A stretch of DNA of 34,938 nucleotides. It comes from Myxococcales bacterium. Lineage in GTDB: Bacteria > Myxococcota_A > Polyangia > Polyangiales > Polyangiaceae. The notes under the pieces are model-generated. The model was not told where the DNA came from, did not search any database, and saw only the letters and a list, made by a program, of their open reading frames with translations. The stretch lies in assembly GCA_005777185.1 (NCBI GenBank), contig SXNL01000259.1:1-34938 (forward strand), in the 5' to 3' direction. The position numbers were made by a program, and so were the translations under genes. Of the stretch, positions 1-7,197 are shown in pieces. Numbering within the stretch: the first letter of the stretch is position 1; each line of letters starts with the position of its first letter.

Positions 1-2
1 CC

Positions 3-65
3 GAAGCGCTGAACGAAGAACGACCCCGCGCCGCTCCAACGGCCGGGGCCATGACCGGAGAGTGA
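3..65 (+). CDS. 3' end of an unidentified upstream gene (partial)
   Basis: The frame from base 3 is open to a TGA at 63-65 and would encode a tail ending in AMTGE. It stops nine bases before the integrase ATG, and its GGAG at 57-60 lies upstream of that start, as expected for the preceding gene of an element-borne operon. An excisionase or small regulator is common in that position, but only about 20 residues are visible and no domain can be recognised. It could equally be leader sequence. Confidence 0.3.
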   Translation, partial: EALNEERPRAAPTAGAMTGE

Positions 66-74
66 GGCTCCCCG

Positions 75-1460
75 ATGGCGAAGAACGTAGCACTCAAGAG
101 GACCGGCGGACGCCCGCGCGCGGGCATGCTCGAACCCGGGGGGTCGTGGCCCGATGGCTCGCCGCGCTTCCGCGCGCGCTTGCGCCTCGGGGACGGCACG
201 AAGGGCGAGCGCTTCGACGTCCCGCAAGGGCTCACCGAGGCGCAAGCGCGGAGGTGGGTCGCGGGCGTCCAGGCGGAAGAGGACGCACAGGGGTTGCTCC
301 TCGCGGACAAGCGCAACGCGGCCCGCGAGCTCGCCGCGAAGACGCGCGCGCCTCACGACGGCGAGACGTGCGACGCGTGGCACGCGCGCTTCCTGACCGC
401 GCGCCGCATCCACCCCCAGGGGCCGCCGTGGTACCGCTGGAAGAAGTGGATCGCGCCGCTGATCGGGGAGATCCCGATCGCCGCCGTCACGCGCGCCGAC
501 GTCGAGCGCGTGCGGGACGCGCTCGATCGCGCGATCCGGGACTTCGTGGTGAACGGGCCGGCGAAGGGGCCGCGCGCGCGCCGCATCCGCGGCAAGACGG
601 CGCTCAACATCTGGAGCATCCTCACCACGGCGTTCAAGGCCGCGCACAACGCCAAGGACGCCACGCTGCGCGTGAGGGCGGACAACCCGTGCAAGGACGT
701 GCTCCCCCCGGACGTCACGGACTCGCGCAAGCGTCCATGGCTCTACCCGCGTGAGGTGACGATGCTCCTCGCGCACGAGGGCGTTCCCCTCGACGTGCGC
801 GAGCTCTACGCGGTTGCAGCGTACACGTACCTTCGCCCGGGGGAGCTCTACGATCTTCGCGTCCGTGACGTGGACCTCGCAGCGAACCTGATCCACGTCA
901 CCCGGGCGTGGAAGTGGCTCGAGCGCGAGGCCGGGGCGCCGAAGACGCGGAACGGCGTGCGCGAGGTGAGGATCGAGCCGGCGTTGAAGCCGCTCCTCGC
1001 GAGGCTGATCGCCGGCAAGGATGGCGACGCGAAGATCGTCCCGGCGCTCGAGCGGAGCGGCAAGCGCGCGTCCACCAAGCTCCTCCGTGCGCACCTGCGC
1101 GCCGCGGGCGTCGAGCGCGCGAGGCTCTACGCGGACGACGCGACCGTGATGCCCGTCACGTTCCGCAGCTTCCGCGACACGGGGATCACCTGGCTCGCGC
1201 TCGCGGGCGTCGACGTCTTGAAGATGCAGCGGCGCGCGGGCCATGACAGCTTGCAGACCACGGCGGGCTACGTGAAGGCCGCCGACGACCACACCGCCGA
1301 GGGCGTGGGGCGTCCGTTCCCTGTGCTCCCCGAGGGCTTGGTTTGGCCCAAGCGGGGGGAGTTTGTCCCAGGCAACGTCCCAGCGGAACGGCGATCCCGC
1401 GAGAAAACCGGGGCGCGGTGGTGGGCGAACAGGGACTTGAACCCTGAGCCAACAGATTAA
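75..1460 (+). CDS. Tyrosine recombinase / phage-type integrase
   Basis: This 461-residue protein should catalyse site-specific integration and excision of a mobile element. The catalytic domain fills the C-terminal half: box I YLRPGEL with Arg254, then FRSFRDTGIT at about 363-372, RAGHDSLQTTAGYV with His390 and the nucleophile Tyr399. In box II the usual HxxR is RxxR (Arg364, Arg367), so one catalytic histidine is replaced. The N-terminal part carries an Arg/Lys-rich arm-binding type region and a core-binding helical region at about 95-210. The ATG at 75 is the first good start. The last 13 codons and the stop lie inside the antisense of the tRNA-Lys gene, which gives the tail WANRDLNPEPTD. 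That position marks the tRNA as the probable attB and the element as lying to the left. The family assignment is firm; activity is not shown. Confidence 0.9.
   Translation: MAKNVALKRTGGRPRAGMLEPGGSWPDGSPRFRARLRLGDGTKGERFDVPQGLTEAQARRWVAGVQAEEDAQGLLLADKRNAARELAAKTRAPHDGETCDAWHARFLTARRIHPQGPPWYRWKKWIAPLIGEIPIAAVTRADVERVRDALDRAIRDFVVNGPAKGPRARRIRGKTALNIWSILTTAFKAAHNAKDATLRVRADNPCKDVLPPDVTDSRKRPWLYPREVTMLLAHEGVPLDVRELYAVAAYTYLRPGELYDLRVRDVDLAANLIHVTRAWKWLEREAGAPKTRNGVREVRIEPALKPLLARLIAGKDGDAKIVPALERSGKRASTKLLRAHLRAAGVERARLYADDATVMPVTFRSFRDTGITWLALAGVDVLKMQRRAGHDSLQTTAGYVKAADDHTAEGVGRPFPVLPEGLVWPKRGEFVPGNVPAERRSREKTGARWWANRDLNPEPTD
1419..1460. other. Probable attachment-site junction in the tRNA-Lys 3' half
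   Basis: The integrase reading frame runs directly into the 3' half of the tRNA and stops there. Integrases of this family commonly recombine within the 3' end of tRNA genes and leave that half intact. The exact core cannot be set because the other end of the element, which should carry a copy of this segment, lies left of the window. Confidence 0.6.
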
Positions 1461-1494
1461 GAGTCTGCTGCTCTACCAATTGAGCTATTCGCCC
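1419..1494 (-). tRNA. tRNA-Lys (anticodon CTT)
   Basis: Read on the minus strand the sequence folds as a full cloverleaf. It has a GGGCGAA/TTCGCCC acceptor stem, a GCTC/GAGC D stem, and an anticodon stem GCAGA/TCTGT with loop CTCTTAA. The anticodon is therefore CTT and reads AAG. The T arm is CAGGG-TTCAAGT-CCCTG and the discriminator base is A. The CCA end is encoded (TGG at 1419-1421 on the plus strand). The 3' half is overlapped in antisense by the end of the integrase gene. Confidence 0.96.
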
Positions 1495-1506
1495 GTGACG
1501 GCGTTC

Positions 1507-1535
1507 CGTTTATGCGGGCGTCTCCACGCTGTCAA
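1507..1535 (-). promoter_or_regulatory. Sigma-70-type promoter of tRNA-Lys
   Basis: On the minus strand a perfect TTGACA (+ strand 1530-1535) is followed after 15-17 bases by an AT-rich CATAAAC block (+ strand 1507-1514). Initiation about seven bases further on would fall some seven bases before the tRNA 5' end at 1494. The position, and the AT-rich block in otherwise GC-rich DNA, support the call; the -10 match is imperfect. Confidence 0.65.
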
Positions 1536-1555
1536 GAGCGGACGGCCCGCTCGCG

Positions 1556-2767
1556 CTACCGGAAGACCTCCTCCGCCGCCCGCGCGATGTGCTCCGCGAT
1601 GGCGAGCGACGCCGTCGCCGCGGGGGAGGGCGCGTTCAGGACGTGGAGCATCCCGGGGGCGCGGCGGATCTCGAAGTCGTCCACGAGCTTGCCGTCGGGT
1701 AGCACCGCCTGCGCGCGCACGCCGGCGCGGGCGGGGACGACGTCGGCCTCCGCGATCTCGGGGACGAGCGCCCCGAGCGCGCGCACGAAGGCCGCCTTGC
1801 TGAAGGCGCGGTGCATCTCGAACATGCCCATCCGCCAGTGCGTGGCCGCCATGTTCCAGAACCCGAGATAGGTGACCATGTCGGCGACGTCGTCGCCCTT
1901 GAAGCTCGTCCTGGCGTAGCCCTCGCGTTCGAGCGAGAGGACCGCGTTCGGTCCGCACTCGACGCTGCCGTCCGTCGATCGCGTGTAGTGTACACCCAGG
2001 AACGGGAAGCGTGGGTCCGGCACCGGGTAGATCAGGTTCCGGCAGAGGCCGCGTCGCGCCTCCACGAGATCGTAGTAGTCGCCGCGGAAAGGGATGATCT
2101 GGACGCCAGGCTCCACGCCGCACATGCGCGCCACGCGATCGCTCTGGAGGCCCGCGCAGTTCACGAGGTTCCTTGCGCGCAGCTCCCCGGTCGCGGTCGT
2201 GACGACGAGCTCGTCCGCGCGCACGTCGACGCGCTCGACGCGGGCGCCTCGTCGCACCTCGCAGCCGTCGACGCGTGCCACGTCGGCGGCCATCGCCTCG
2301 ACCACGCGCGCGTACCTCACGATGCCCGTGTCCGCGACGAAGAGGCCGGCGATCCCGCGCACGTGGGGCTCGTGCTCGCGGAGCTGCTCCGGGCCGCACC
2401 GGACGAGGGTGATGCCGTTCGCCGCGCCGCGGCGCTCGAGCTCCGCGAGCGCGGGGAGCTCCTCGGCGCGGGTCGCGACCACCACCTTGCCGCAGCGCTC
2501 CGAGAGGATCTCGTGCTCGTCGCAGAAGCGGTACATCGCCTCGCGACCCGTGACGCACAGGGTGGCCTTCAGCGAGCCGGGCTTGTAGTACAGGCCTGAG
2601 TGGATGACGCCGCTGTTGCGCCCCGTCTGGTGGGCCGCGAGCGTGGTCTCCGCCTCGAGCACCACGAGCCGGCGCGGGCGGCGGAGGAGGAGCTCGCGCG
2701 CGGTCGCCATGCCCACGATGCCGCCGCCGACGACGGCCACATCGAAGGCGGGCGTGGATGCGGACAT
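1556..2767 (-). CDS. lhgO: L-2-hydroxyglutarate oxidase (LhgO), FAD-dependent
   Basis: The 403-residue protein should oxidise L-2-hydroxyglutarate to 2-oxoglutarate and pass electrons through FAD, a metabolite-repair or lysine-degradation step. The N-terminus carries the Rossmann motif VVGGGIVGMATARELL and an E-rich strand end (VVLEAE). The family-typical HQTGRNSGVIHSGLYYKPGS follows at about 45-65. Later come FVADTGIVRY, a second FAD-contact region NLVNCAGLQSD, and the substrate-side IIPFRGDYYDL and FPFLGVHYTR. The length matches the family. ATG at 2767 places the start immediately before the dinucleotide-binding strand. It is transcribed toward the tRNA gene and has no obvious operon partner. 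Other DAO-superfamily oxidases are possible but less likely. Confidence 0.9.
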   Translation of the reverse strand: MSASTPAFDVAVVGGGIVGMATARELLLRRPRRLVVLEAETTLAAHQTGRNSGVIHSGLYYKPGSLKATLCVTGREAMYRFCDEHEILSERCGKVVVATRAEELPALAELERRGAANGITLVRCGPEQLREHEPHVRGIAGLFVADTGIVRYARVVEAMAADVARVDGCEVRRGARVERVDVRADELVVTTATGELRARNLVNCAGLQSDRVARMCGVEPGVQIIPFRGDYYDLVEARRGLCRNLIYPVPDPRFPFLGVHYTRSTDGSVECGPNAVLSLEREGYARTSFKGDDVADMVTYLGFWNMAATHWRMGMFEMHRAFSKAAFVRALGALVPEIAEADVVPARAGVRAQAVLPDGKLVDDFEIRRAPGMLHVLNAPSPAATASLAIAEHIARAAEEVFR

Positions 2768-2795
2768 GGGCCGGGGATTGTAGGGCGAGCGCCGG

Positions 2796-3407
2796 TCAGA
2801 AGCGAGAGCCTGGCTGTTCCAGGAAGGCGAGCTCCTCCGCGGTCGACGCGCGTCCGAGCATCGCGTTGCGGTGGGGGAACCGGCCGAACCGCTCGACGAT
2901 CACCGCGTGCTGCTTCGCGTAGTCGACGGCCCCGCGGAGGAGCTTCCGGGTCCCCTCGGGCGCGCCGCCGGCGTCGGCCTCGTCCGCGGCGCGCGTGAAC
3001 AGCTCGATGCCGCGTGCCTGCGCGCCACGATCCTCGGCGTGCATGAACGGCATGTAGAGCGCGTAGCGTTCGAGCCACGGGAGCGCCCGGTCGAGCCCCT
3101 CGTCGACCGCGCGGACGGCGAGCGCCAGGGCGCGTGCGTCCTGGGAGAAGGCGCGGGGTGTGTCGCGGAAGACGTTGCGTGAGAGCTGATCGAGGAGGAT
3201 GACCAGCGCGAGGAGGCCCCGCGCGGGGGCCTCCGCCGTGATCCATGCGTCGCGCTCGCCCCGAGCGGCGGCGTCGAGATCGTCGCCGAAGGCCGCGCGG
3301 AGCTCGGCGTCGAACGCTGGGTCCTTGCGAAACCAGCGCCCGACCGGCGGCTCCGATCCCAGGGGGCCGAACCAGACTTCGAGGAGGCGAGAGGCGGTGG
3401 GGTCCAT
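2796..3407 (-). CDS. DUF924 family protein
   Basis: A 203-residue protein, all-helical by composition. It carries the two family signatures: LLDQLSRNVFRDTPRAFSQD at about 71-90, and RFGRFPHRNAMLGR near the C-terminus. The family is widespread in Proteobacteria and its biochemical role is not established. ATG at 3407 is chosen because the protein then begins with the usual LEVWFG segment (LLEVWFGPLG); the reading frame is open further upstream, but that part shows no family similarity and overlaps the divergent methyltransferase. It lies 28 bases upstream of lhgO on the same strand, so the two may be cotranscribed. Confidence 0.88.
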   Translation of the reverse strand: MDPTASRLLEVWFGPLGSEPPVGRWFRKDPAFDAELRAAFGDDLDAAARGERDAWITAEAPARGLLALVILLDQLSRNVFRDTPRAFSQDARALALAVRAVDEGLDRALPWLERYALYMPFMHAEDRGAQARGIELFTRAADEADAGGAPEGTRKLLRGAVDYAKQHAVIVERFGRFPHRNAMLGRASTAEELAFLEQPGSRF

Positions 3408-3510
3408 GGGGAGGAGGACGACCCTACCCGGCCCGGGGCTCGCGGCCCAGCAGAAGCTGGCCGTGCTAGCCTCGCGCGAGGTGGCCCATGGCAGATTCCA
3501 CGCTCGAGCG

Positions 3511-4293
3511 ATGAAGCGGCGCGCGCTCTTCGAGTTCAACGACCTTCCCGGGGCGCCCGCCTTCGTGCGGGACACCGTGGTCGAGACGCTCAGCCGGACG
3601 CTCGAGTGGGGACGGGTCCTCGACGGCCTCGTCGAGCCCTTCGCGGCGTTCGTCCACGACGCGGGCGTGAAGGAGGTGCTCGACATCGGTTCCGGCGCGG
3701 GCGGTCCCGCCCGCATCCTGGCGCGGGCGATCGCGCGCACGTCGACGCCGCCCGTGTTCGTGCTGACGGATCTCCACCCTCACGTGACCGCGTGGGAGCG
3801 TGCGCGGGCCGAGCTCCCGGGCGCGATCGATTTCGTGAAGGACCCCGTGGATGCCACGCGCATCCCGGACGCGATCGGGCGCGGACGCGCGCGGACGATC
3901 ATCAATGTGCTCCACCACCTGTCGCCCGTTCTCGCGCGTGGCGTCTTCGAGGACGCCGTGCGCGGCGGCCGGGGCGTGTTCGTGGCCGAGGCCTTCGAGC
4001 GCAACCCGGTCTCGTTCCTGAACTTCGCGTTCGCGGGCCTTCCCGCGCTCCTGGCGAACCCGCTGTTGTCGCCCGAGGATCGGGCGTGGAAGGCAGCCTT
4101 CACCTACCTCACGCCCGCCGCGCTCGGGATCTCCGTGTGGGACGGCGTCGTGAGCGCGCTCCGGATGTACACGGAGGAGGAGCTACGCGAGATGGTCGCG
4201 CCGTTCGGCGCCTCGTGGCGCTGGACCTACGGCACGTTCAGGTACTTCCCGCGGGGGCGAGGGTACTTCTTCCATGGCGTGCCGCGCCGATAG
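3511..4293 (+). CDS. Class I SAM-dependent methyltransferase-like protein
   Basis: A 260-residue cytosolic protein with the glycine-rich SAM-binding motif VLDIGSGAGGPARIL at about 56-70 and an acidic end of strand 2 (FVLTDLHP). A motif-IV-like TIINVLHHLSP follows at about 131-141. The hydrophobic middle FLNFAFAGLPALLANPLL may form a substrate pocket or touch the membrane. The start is taken at ATG 3511, giving MKRRALFEFND; an in-frame GTG at 3481 is an alternative. It diverges from the DUF924 gene across about 100 bases that must hold both promoters. The substrate cannot be predicted. Confidence 0.8.
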   Translation: MKRRALFEFNDLPGAPAFVRDTVVETLSRTLEWGRVLDGLVEPFAAFVHDAGVKEVLDIGSGAGGPARILARAIARTSTPPVFVLTDLHPHVTAWERARAELPGAIDFVKDPVDATRIPDAIGRGRARTIINVLHHLSPVLARGVFEDAVRGGRGVFVAEAFERNPVSFLNFAFAGLPALLANPLLSPEDRAWKAAFTYLTPAALGISVWDGVVSALRMYTEEELREMVAPFGASWRWTYGTFRYFPRGRGYFFHGVPRR

Positions 4294-4311
4294 AGCCTCC
4301 GGGGCGCCGGG

Positions 4312-5502
4312 TCACTTCGACAGCACGTCCACGCTCACCGGCTTCGTCGGCTTTCCCGGCGAAGTGGAGCCACCCTTCATCATCGTGCGCGACCCGTAGC
4401 CCTGACCCGACTCCTGGTACTCGTTCACGTTGCCGCCCGCGGTGTTGCGCTTCTCGGCGACCGCCGCCGCCTCGACCGCCTTCACGAAGGCGTCCACCGC
4501 CGACGCCGGCGGCGCGGGCGTCGTCGAGAGCGGCCTGCCCGCGGCGCGGGCCTCCGCCCGGGCGGTGACCGCATCGAGCGCGATCCCGGCGATGATCTTC
4601 TTGCGGGCGAGCTCGAACACCTTGTTGTGCGAGAACCAGCGCGCGCCACGGACGCGGCCGTCGATCGCGTACGCGATGCCCACGAGATCGCCCTGCGGGT
4701 TCACGCGCGCGAGCGCCCCGTCGACCTGGGCCGCGATGGCGGTCCGCTCCCTGGCGATCTCCGCGTCGTCGATCGTGGCGAGGAGCGTGTCCGAGGCCGG
4801 GGCCTTGTTGTGCGCTGCGTTCGTGGAGGAGACGTTCGACCAGACCTCGCTCTGGCTCTTCTTGTACTGGCCCGCCGCGCGCACCTTCGACGTGGCCACG
4901 GCGTCCGACGCCTTGAACTGGGCGTTCGTCGCCTGGCCGTTCCGCTGGCCGTTCCATCGCCCGTGCTCCACGCAGAAGGCGTCGACGGGGGTTGTCTTCT
5001 GGCCCTCGATGATGAAGTCCTGCCCGATCTGCCGGTCCTGGTTGCCGCCCTTGACCACCGTGCCGGCGAGGACGAAGAGCGGCACCTTGCCCTTGTTCTC
5101 GATGATGAGCTGGTTCACGGAGCCTCCGCCCTCCCGCTCGCGCACCTCCGCGGCGCCGGCCTCCAGGGCCGCGTCGAGCGCGAGCAGGGGACCCACGTCG
5201 ACCTGCGTGCGGGAGGTCACGGGGTAGACGGCGCGGTTGGCGATCTCGGTCGGCGCGCCGAACGACCGGTCGTCGACGGCCGACGTGGCCCATGCGGCCG
5301 CGTCGGGGCGCGCGGCGAGCGCGACCGAGGGCGGCTGCGCGCGCTGCGGCGCCTCGGTCGCCTCGTCGCCGCCGGCCACGGACACCGTGGGGGTCCTCTG
5401 CGCGGCGGGAGCGTTCTGGCCGGCGGGGGTCTTGTTCGAGCGGGTGCAGCCGCTCCCAGCGGCCACGAAGGCCGCGAGCACGAGCGTGGTGAAGATGCGC
5501 AT
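4312..5502 (-). CDS. Putative lipoprotein with ARPP-1-like (DUF6569-type) domain
   Basis: A 396-residue exported protein. An N-terminal hydrophobic segment is followed by AAGSGC, an imperfect lipobox with Cys19, and then a low-complexity Pro/Ala/Gln linker to about residue 65. The conserved block LFVLAGTVVKGGNQDRQIGQ at about 140-160 and TPVDAFCVEHGRW soon after match the ARPP-1 type of domain, where a conserved 'VxxFCVExGRW' segment recurs. The C-terminal third is Ala-rich and probably helical, and ends in a flexible Gly/Ser region. ATG 5502 has an upstream GGAAGGA. No function is known for the domain. The periplasmic or lipid-anchored location is inferred from the leader. Confidence 0.65.
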   Translation of the reverse strand: MRIFTTLVLAAFVAAGSGCTRSNKTPAGQNAPAAQRTPTVSVAGGDEATEAPQRAQPPSVALAARPDAAAWATSAVDDRSFGAPTEIANRAVYPVTSRTQVDVGPLLALDAALEAGAAEVREREGGGSVNQLIIENKGKVPLFVLAGTVVKGGNQDRQIGQDFIIEGQKTTPVDAFCVEHGRWNGQRNGQATNAQFKASDAVATSKVRAAGQYKKSQSEVWSNVSSTNAAHNKAPASDTLLATIDDAEIARERTAIAAQVDGALARVNPQGDLVGIAYAIDGRVRGARWFSHNKVFELARKKIIAGIALDAVTARAEARAAGRPLSTTPAPPASAVDAFVKAVEAAAVAEKRNTAGGNVNEYQESGQGYGSRTMMKGGSTSPGKPTKPVSVDVLSK

Positions 5503-5590
5503 GGGGGTCCTTCCTCGGGTTCGAAGGAGTGGTCGCCCGTCAGGCGCGAAGTGTGACCCGCCAGCGCGCAGGATCTTGGTGGGGGCGCCG

Positions 5591-5971
5591 TCAGGTAGGC
5601 GGTCCGACCGTCGCCAAGAACACCATGAAGAACTGGCCGTCCTCGGTGATGTAGAGCTCGTGGCAGATCACGTCACCCTGCGCCTCCGCGGCCCTCGTCA
5701 TGGCCTGCTCGAGGCCCGCGAGGTCGTTCACGAGATCCATCTTGCCGAGCTTCACGCAGCTGACGCGGACGTCCTGCGCGGGCTGGTCGTCGCGGTAGCC
5801 GAGTGTCATGACGATCTTGCGCGCGCCCTCAAGATACTCCACGCCGATGCTCTTCGGCGAGACCTTCGCCTCGCGCACGAACCGCTCGATGTCGGCGGTG
5901 ATCGATCCGAGCGCCTTGTCTTCGGCGAGCTCTCCGGTGAAGGCCTTGAACCTGGTGTGCCGCTGGGTCAT
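5591..5971 (-). CDS. Small conserved-looking protein of unknown function
   Basis: A 126-residue soluble protein with no signal peptide or membrane segment. The start at ATG 5971 is supported by GGAGG placed eight bases upstream. Visible features are a charged N-terminal half (DIERFVREAKVSPKSIGVEY) and alternating beta-like segments KIVMTLGYR, DVRVSCVKLGK and ELYITEDGQFFMVFLATV. A compact alpha/beta fold is likely. It is not recognised. It lies 88 bases upstream of the lipoprotein gene on the same strand, so cotranscription is possible. Confidence 0.7.
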   Translation of the reverse strand: MTQRHTRFKAFTGELAEDKALGSITADIERFVREAKVSPKSIGVEYLEGARKIVMTLGYRDDQPAQDVRVSCVKLGKMDLVNDLAGLEQAMTRAAEAQGDVICHELYITEDGQFFMVFLATVGPPT

Positions 5972-6206
5972 GGGGATTGCCTCCGTTCGCCGGCGCGACG
6001 CGCGCCGCGCGGCGAGGGTAGCCGACGACGCAGGCGTAAACCATAGGCGCACCCGCGGCGCGCGTGGGCGCCAGCCACAGGATGCCGTGGGCCTCGTGGC
6101 AGCAGCGCATGCGCGCGCGCGTCCCGTGCGGGGGCACGAAGAACATGCGCCCTGGCCGCCTTGATCGCGCCCGAGATCGTCGCGATTCGACCGGTACGGC
6201 GCCTGC

Positions 6207-7187
6207 ATGGGCCCGAGGCGGATGAGGATCCCGAGAGCGTCCTGGGCGGTCGCGTGCGGTCTGGCGAGCCTCTTCATCTGCCGCCGCGCGGGCGCGGACG
6301 AGACGACCCCGCCCACCCCCCCACCGCCTGCGCGGAGCGCGCCCTATTCCCTTCCGTGGCAGCTCCGGCCCATCATCGCGCCCCGCGTGGTGCGCGCCGA
6401 GACGTCGATCGCACGTTACGAGGACGCGGCCGGGAACGCCGGGACCACGGTGGCCTCGGTCCTGACGGCCAGCTACCGGCTCGGCGACGCGAAGGACCTG
6501 ACCGGCGTCGCGCCCGTGGTCCGCCTGGCCTGGGTCACGGACGATCCTCCGCCCGGCGAGCGCACCCGCGGCGGCGCGACGTTCGTGAACCCGCTCGTCG
6601 GCGTCAGCTATGCGGCGAGGATCGATGAGCTGCGCCTCGGCGCCTTCCTGGGCGCCACCGTCCCCGTCGGCGGCGGGGGTGGAGACAGCCCCGATCGCGG
6701 CTCGGCCAACAGCCGCGCGAAGGGCGCGAACGCCCGAGCGCAGCTCGACAACGCGCTCTTCGCGGTCAACGACTTCACGCTCATCCCCGGCCTCGCCGCG
6801 GCGTGGGTCGGCGGCGGGCTCACCGTGCAGGTGGAGGCGACCGTCCTCCACCTGATCCGCGTCCGGGGTGAGGCGGTGCAGCAGGAGGCGACGAAGACGA
6901 ACTTCACGACGGGCGCACACGTCGGCTACTTCTTCATCCCCGCGCTCTCCTTTGGCGCCGAGCTGCGGTACCAGCGCTGGCTCAATCCGCCGCTCGCGGT
7001 GGAGAAGGACGCCACCGGAGCGACACGCGACAACCTCACGATGGCGCTGGGGCCACGCGCGCACGTGAAGCTGGGTGGCGTGTGGCTGCGCCCCGGTGTG
7101 TCCTACCAGCGAGGGCTCGACAAGCCGCTCGCGGCGTCGACGCCGAACCACCACATCGTGCAGATCGACGTGCCGGTGTTGTTCTAG
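6207..7187 (+). CDS. Outer-membrane beta-barrel protein (porin/transporter-like)
   Basis: A protein of up to 326 residues with an N-terminal Arg-rich signal peptide ending near CRRAGADE, then a short Pro linker. The rest alternates polar and hydrophobic residues in roughly ten-residue stretches typical of barrel strands (for example LRLGAFLGATVPVGGG, LTVQVEATVLHLIRV, LSFGAELRYQRW). The chain ends in VPVLF, the C-terminal aromatic signature used in outer-membrane assembly. ATG 6207 and ATG 6222 are both possible starts; the second gives a more typical signal peptide. The substrate is unknown. It diverges from the small protein at 5971 across 235 bases in which no convincing gene was found. Confidence 0.75.
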   Translation: MGPRRMRIPRASWAVACGLASLFICRRAGADETTPPTPPPPARSAPYSLPWQLRPIIAPRVVRAETSIARYEDAAGNAGTTVASVLTASYRLGDAKDLTGVAPVVRLAWVTDDPPPGERTRGGATFVNPLVGVSYAARIDELRLGAFLGATVPVGGGGGDSPDRGSANSRAKGANARAQLDNALFAVNDFTLIPGLAAAWVGGGLTVQVEATVLHLIRVRGEAVQQEATKTNFTTGAHVGYFFIPALSFGAELRYQRWLNPPLAVEKDATGATRDNLTMALGPRAHVKLGGVWLRPGVSYQRGLDKPLAASTPNHHIVQIDVPVLF

Positions 7188-7197
7188 GTGCGCTTGC

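Noticed and set aside
6107-6121. Alternating GC run (GCATGCGCGCGCGCG) as a Z-DNA or regulatory site
   Set aside because: Such runs are expected by composition in this GC-rich DNA and there is no pairing or conserved context.
5829-7154. Minus-strand frame of 441 codons over the barrel gene, including a Cys/His-rich stretch (RMRCCHEAHGILWLA) at about 6050-6150
   Set aside because: It has no stop before running into the small protein in another frame, the upstream part is Arg-rich noise antisense to the barrel, and no start fits a separate small gene.
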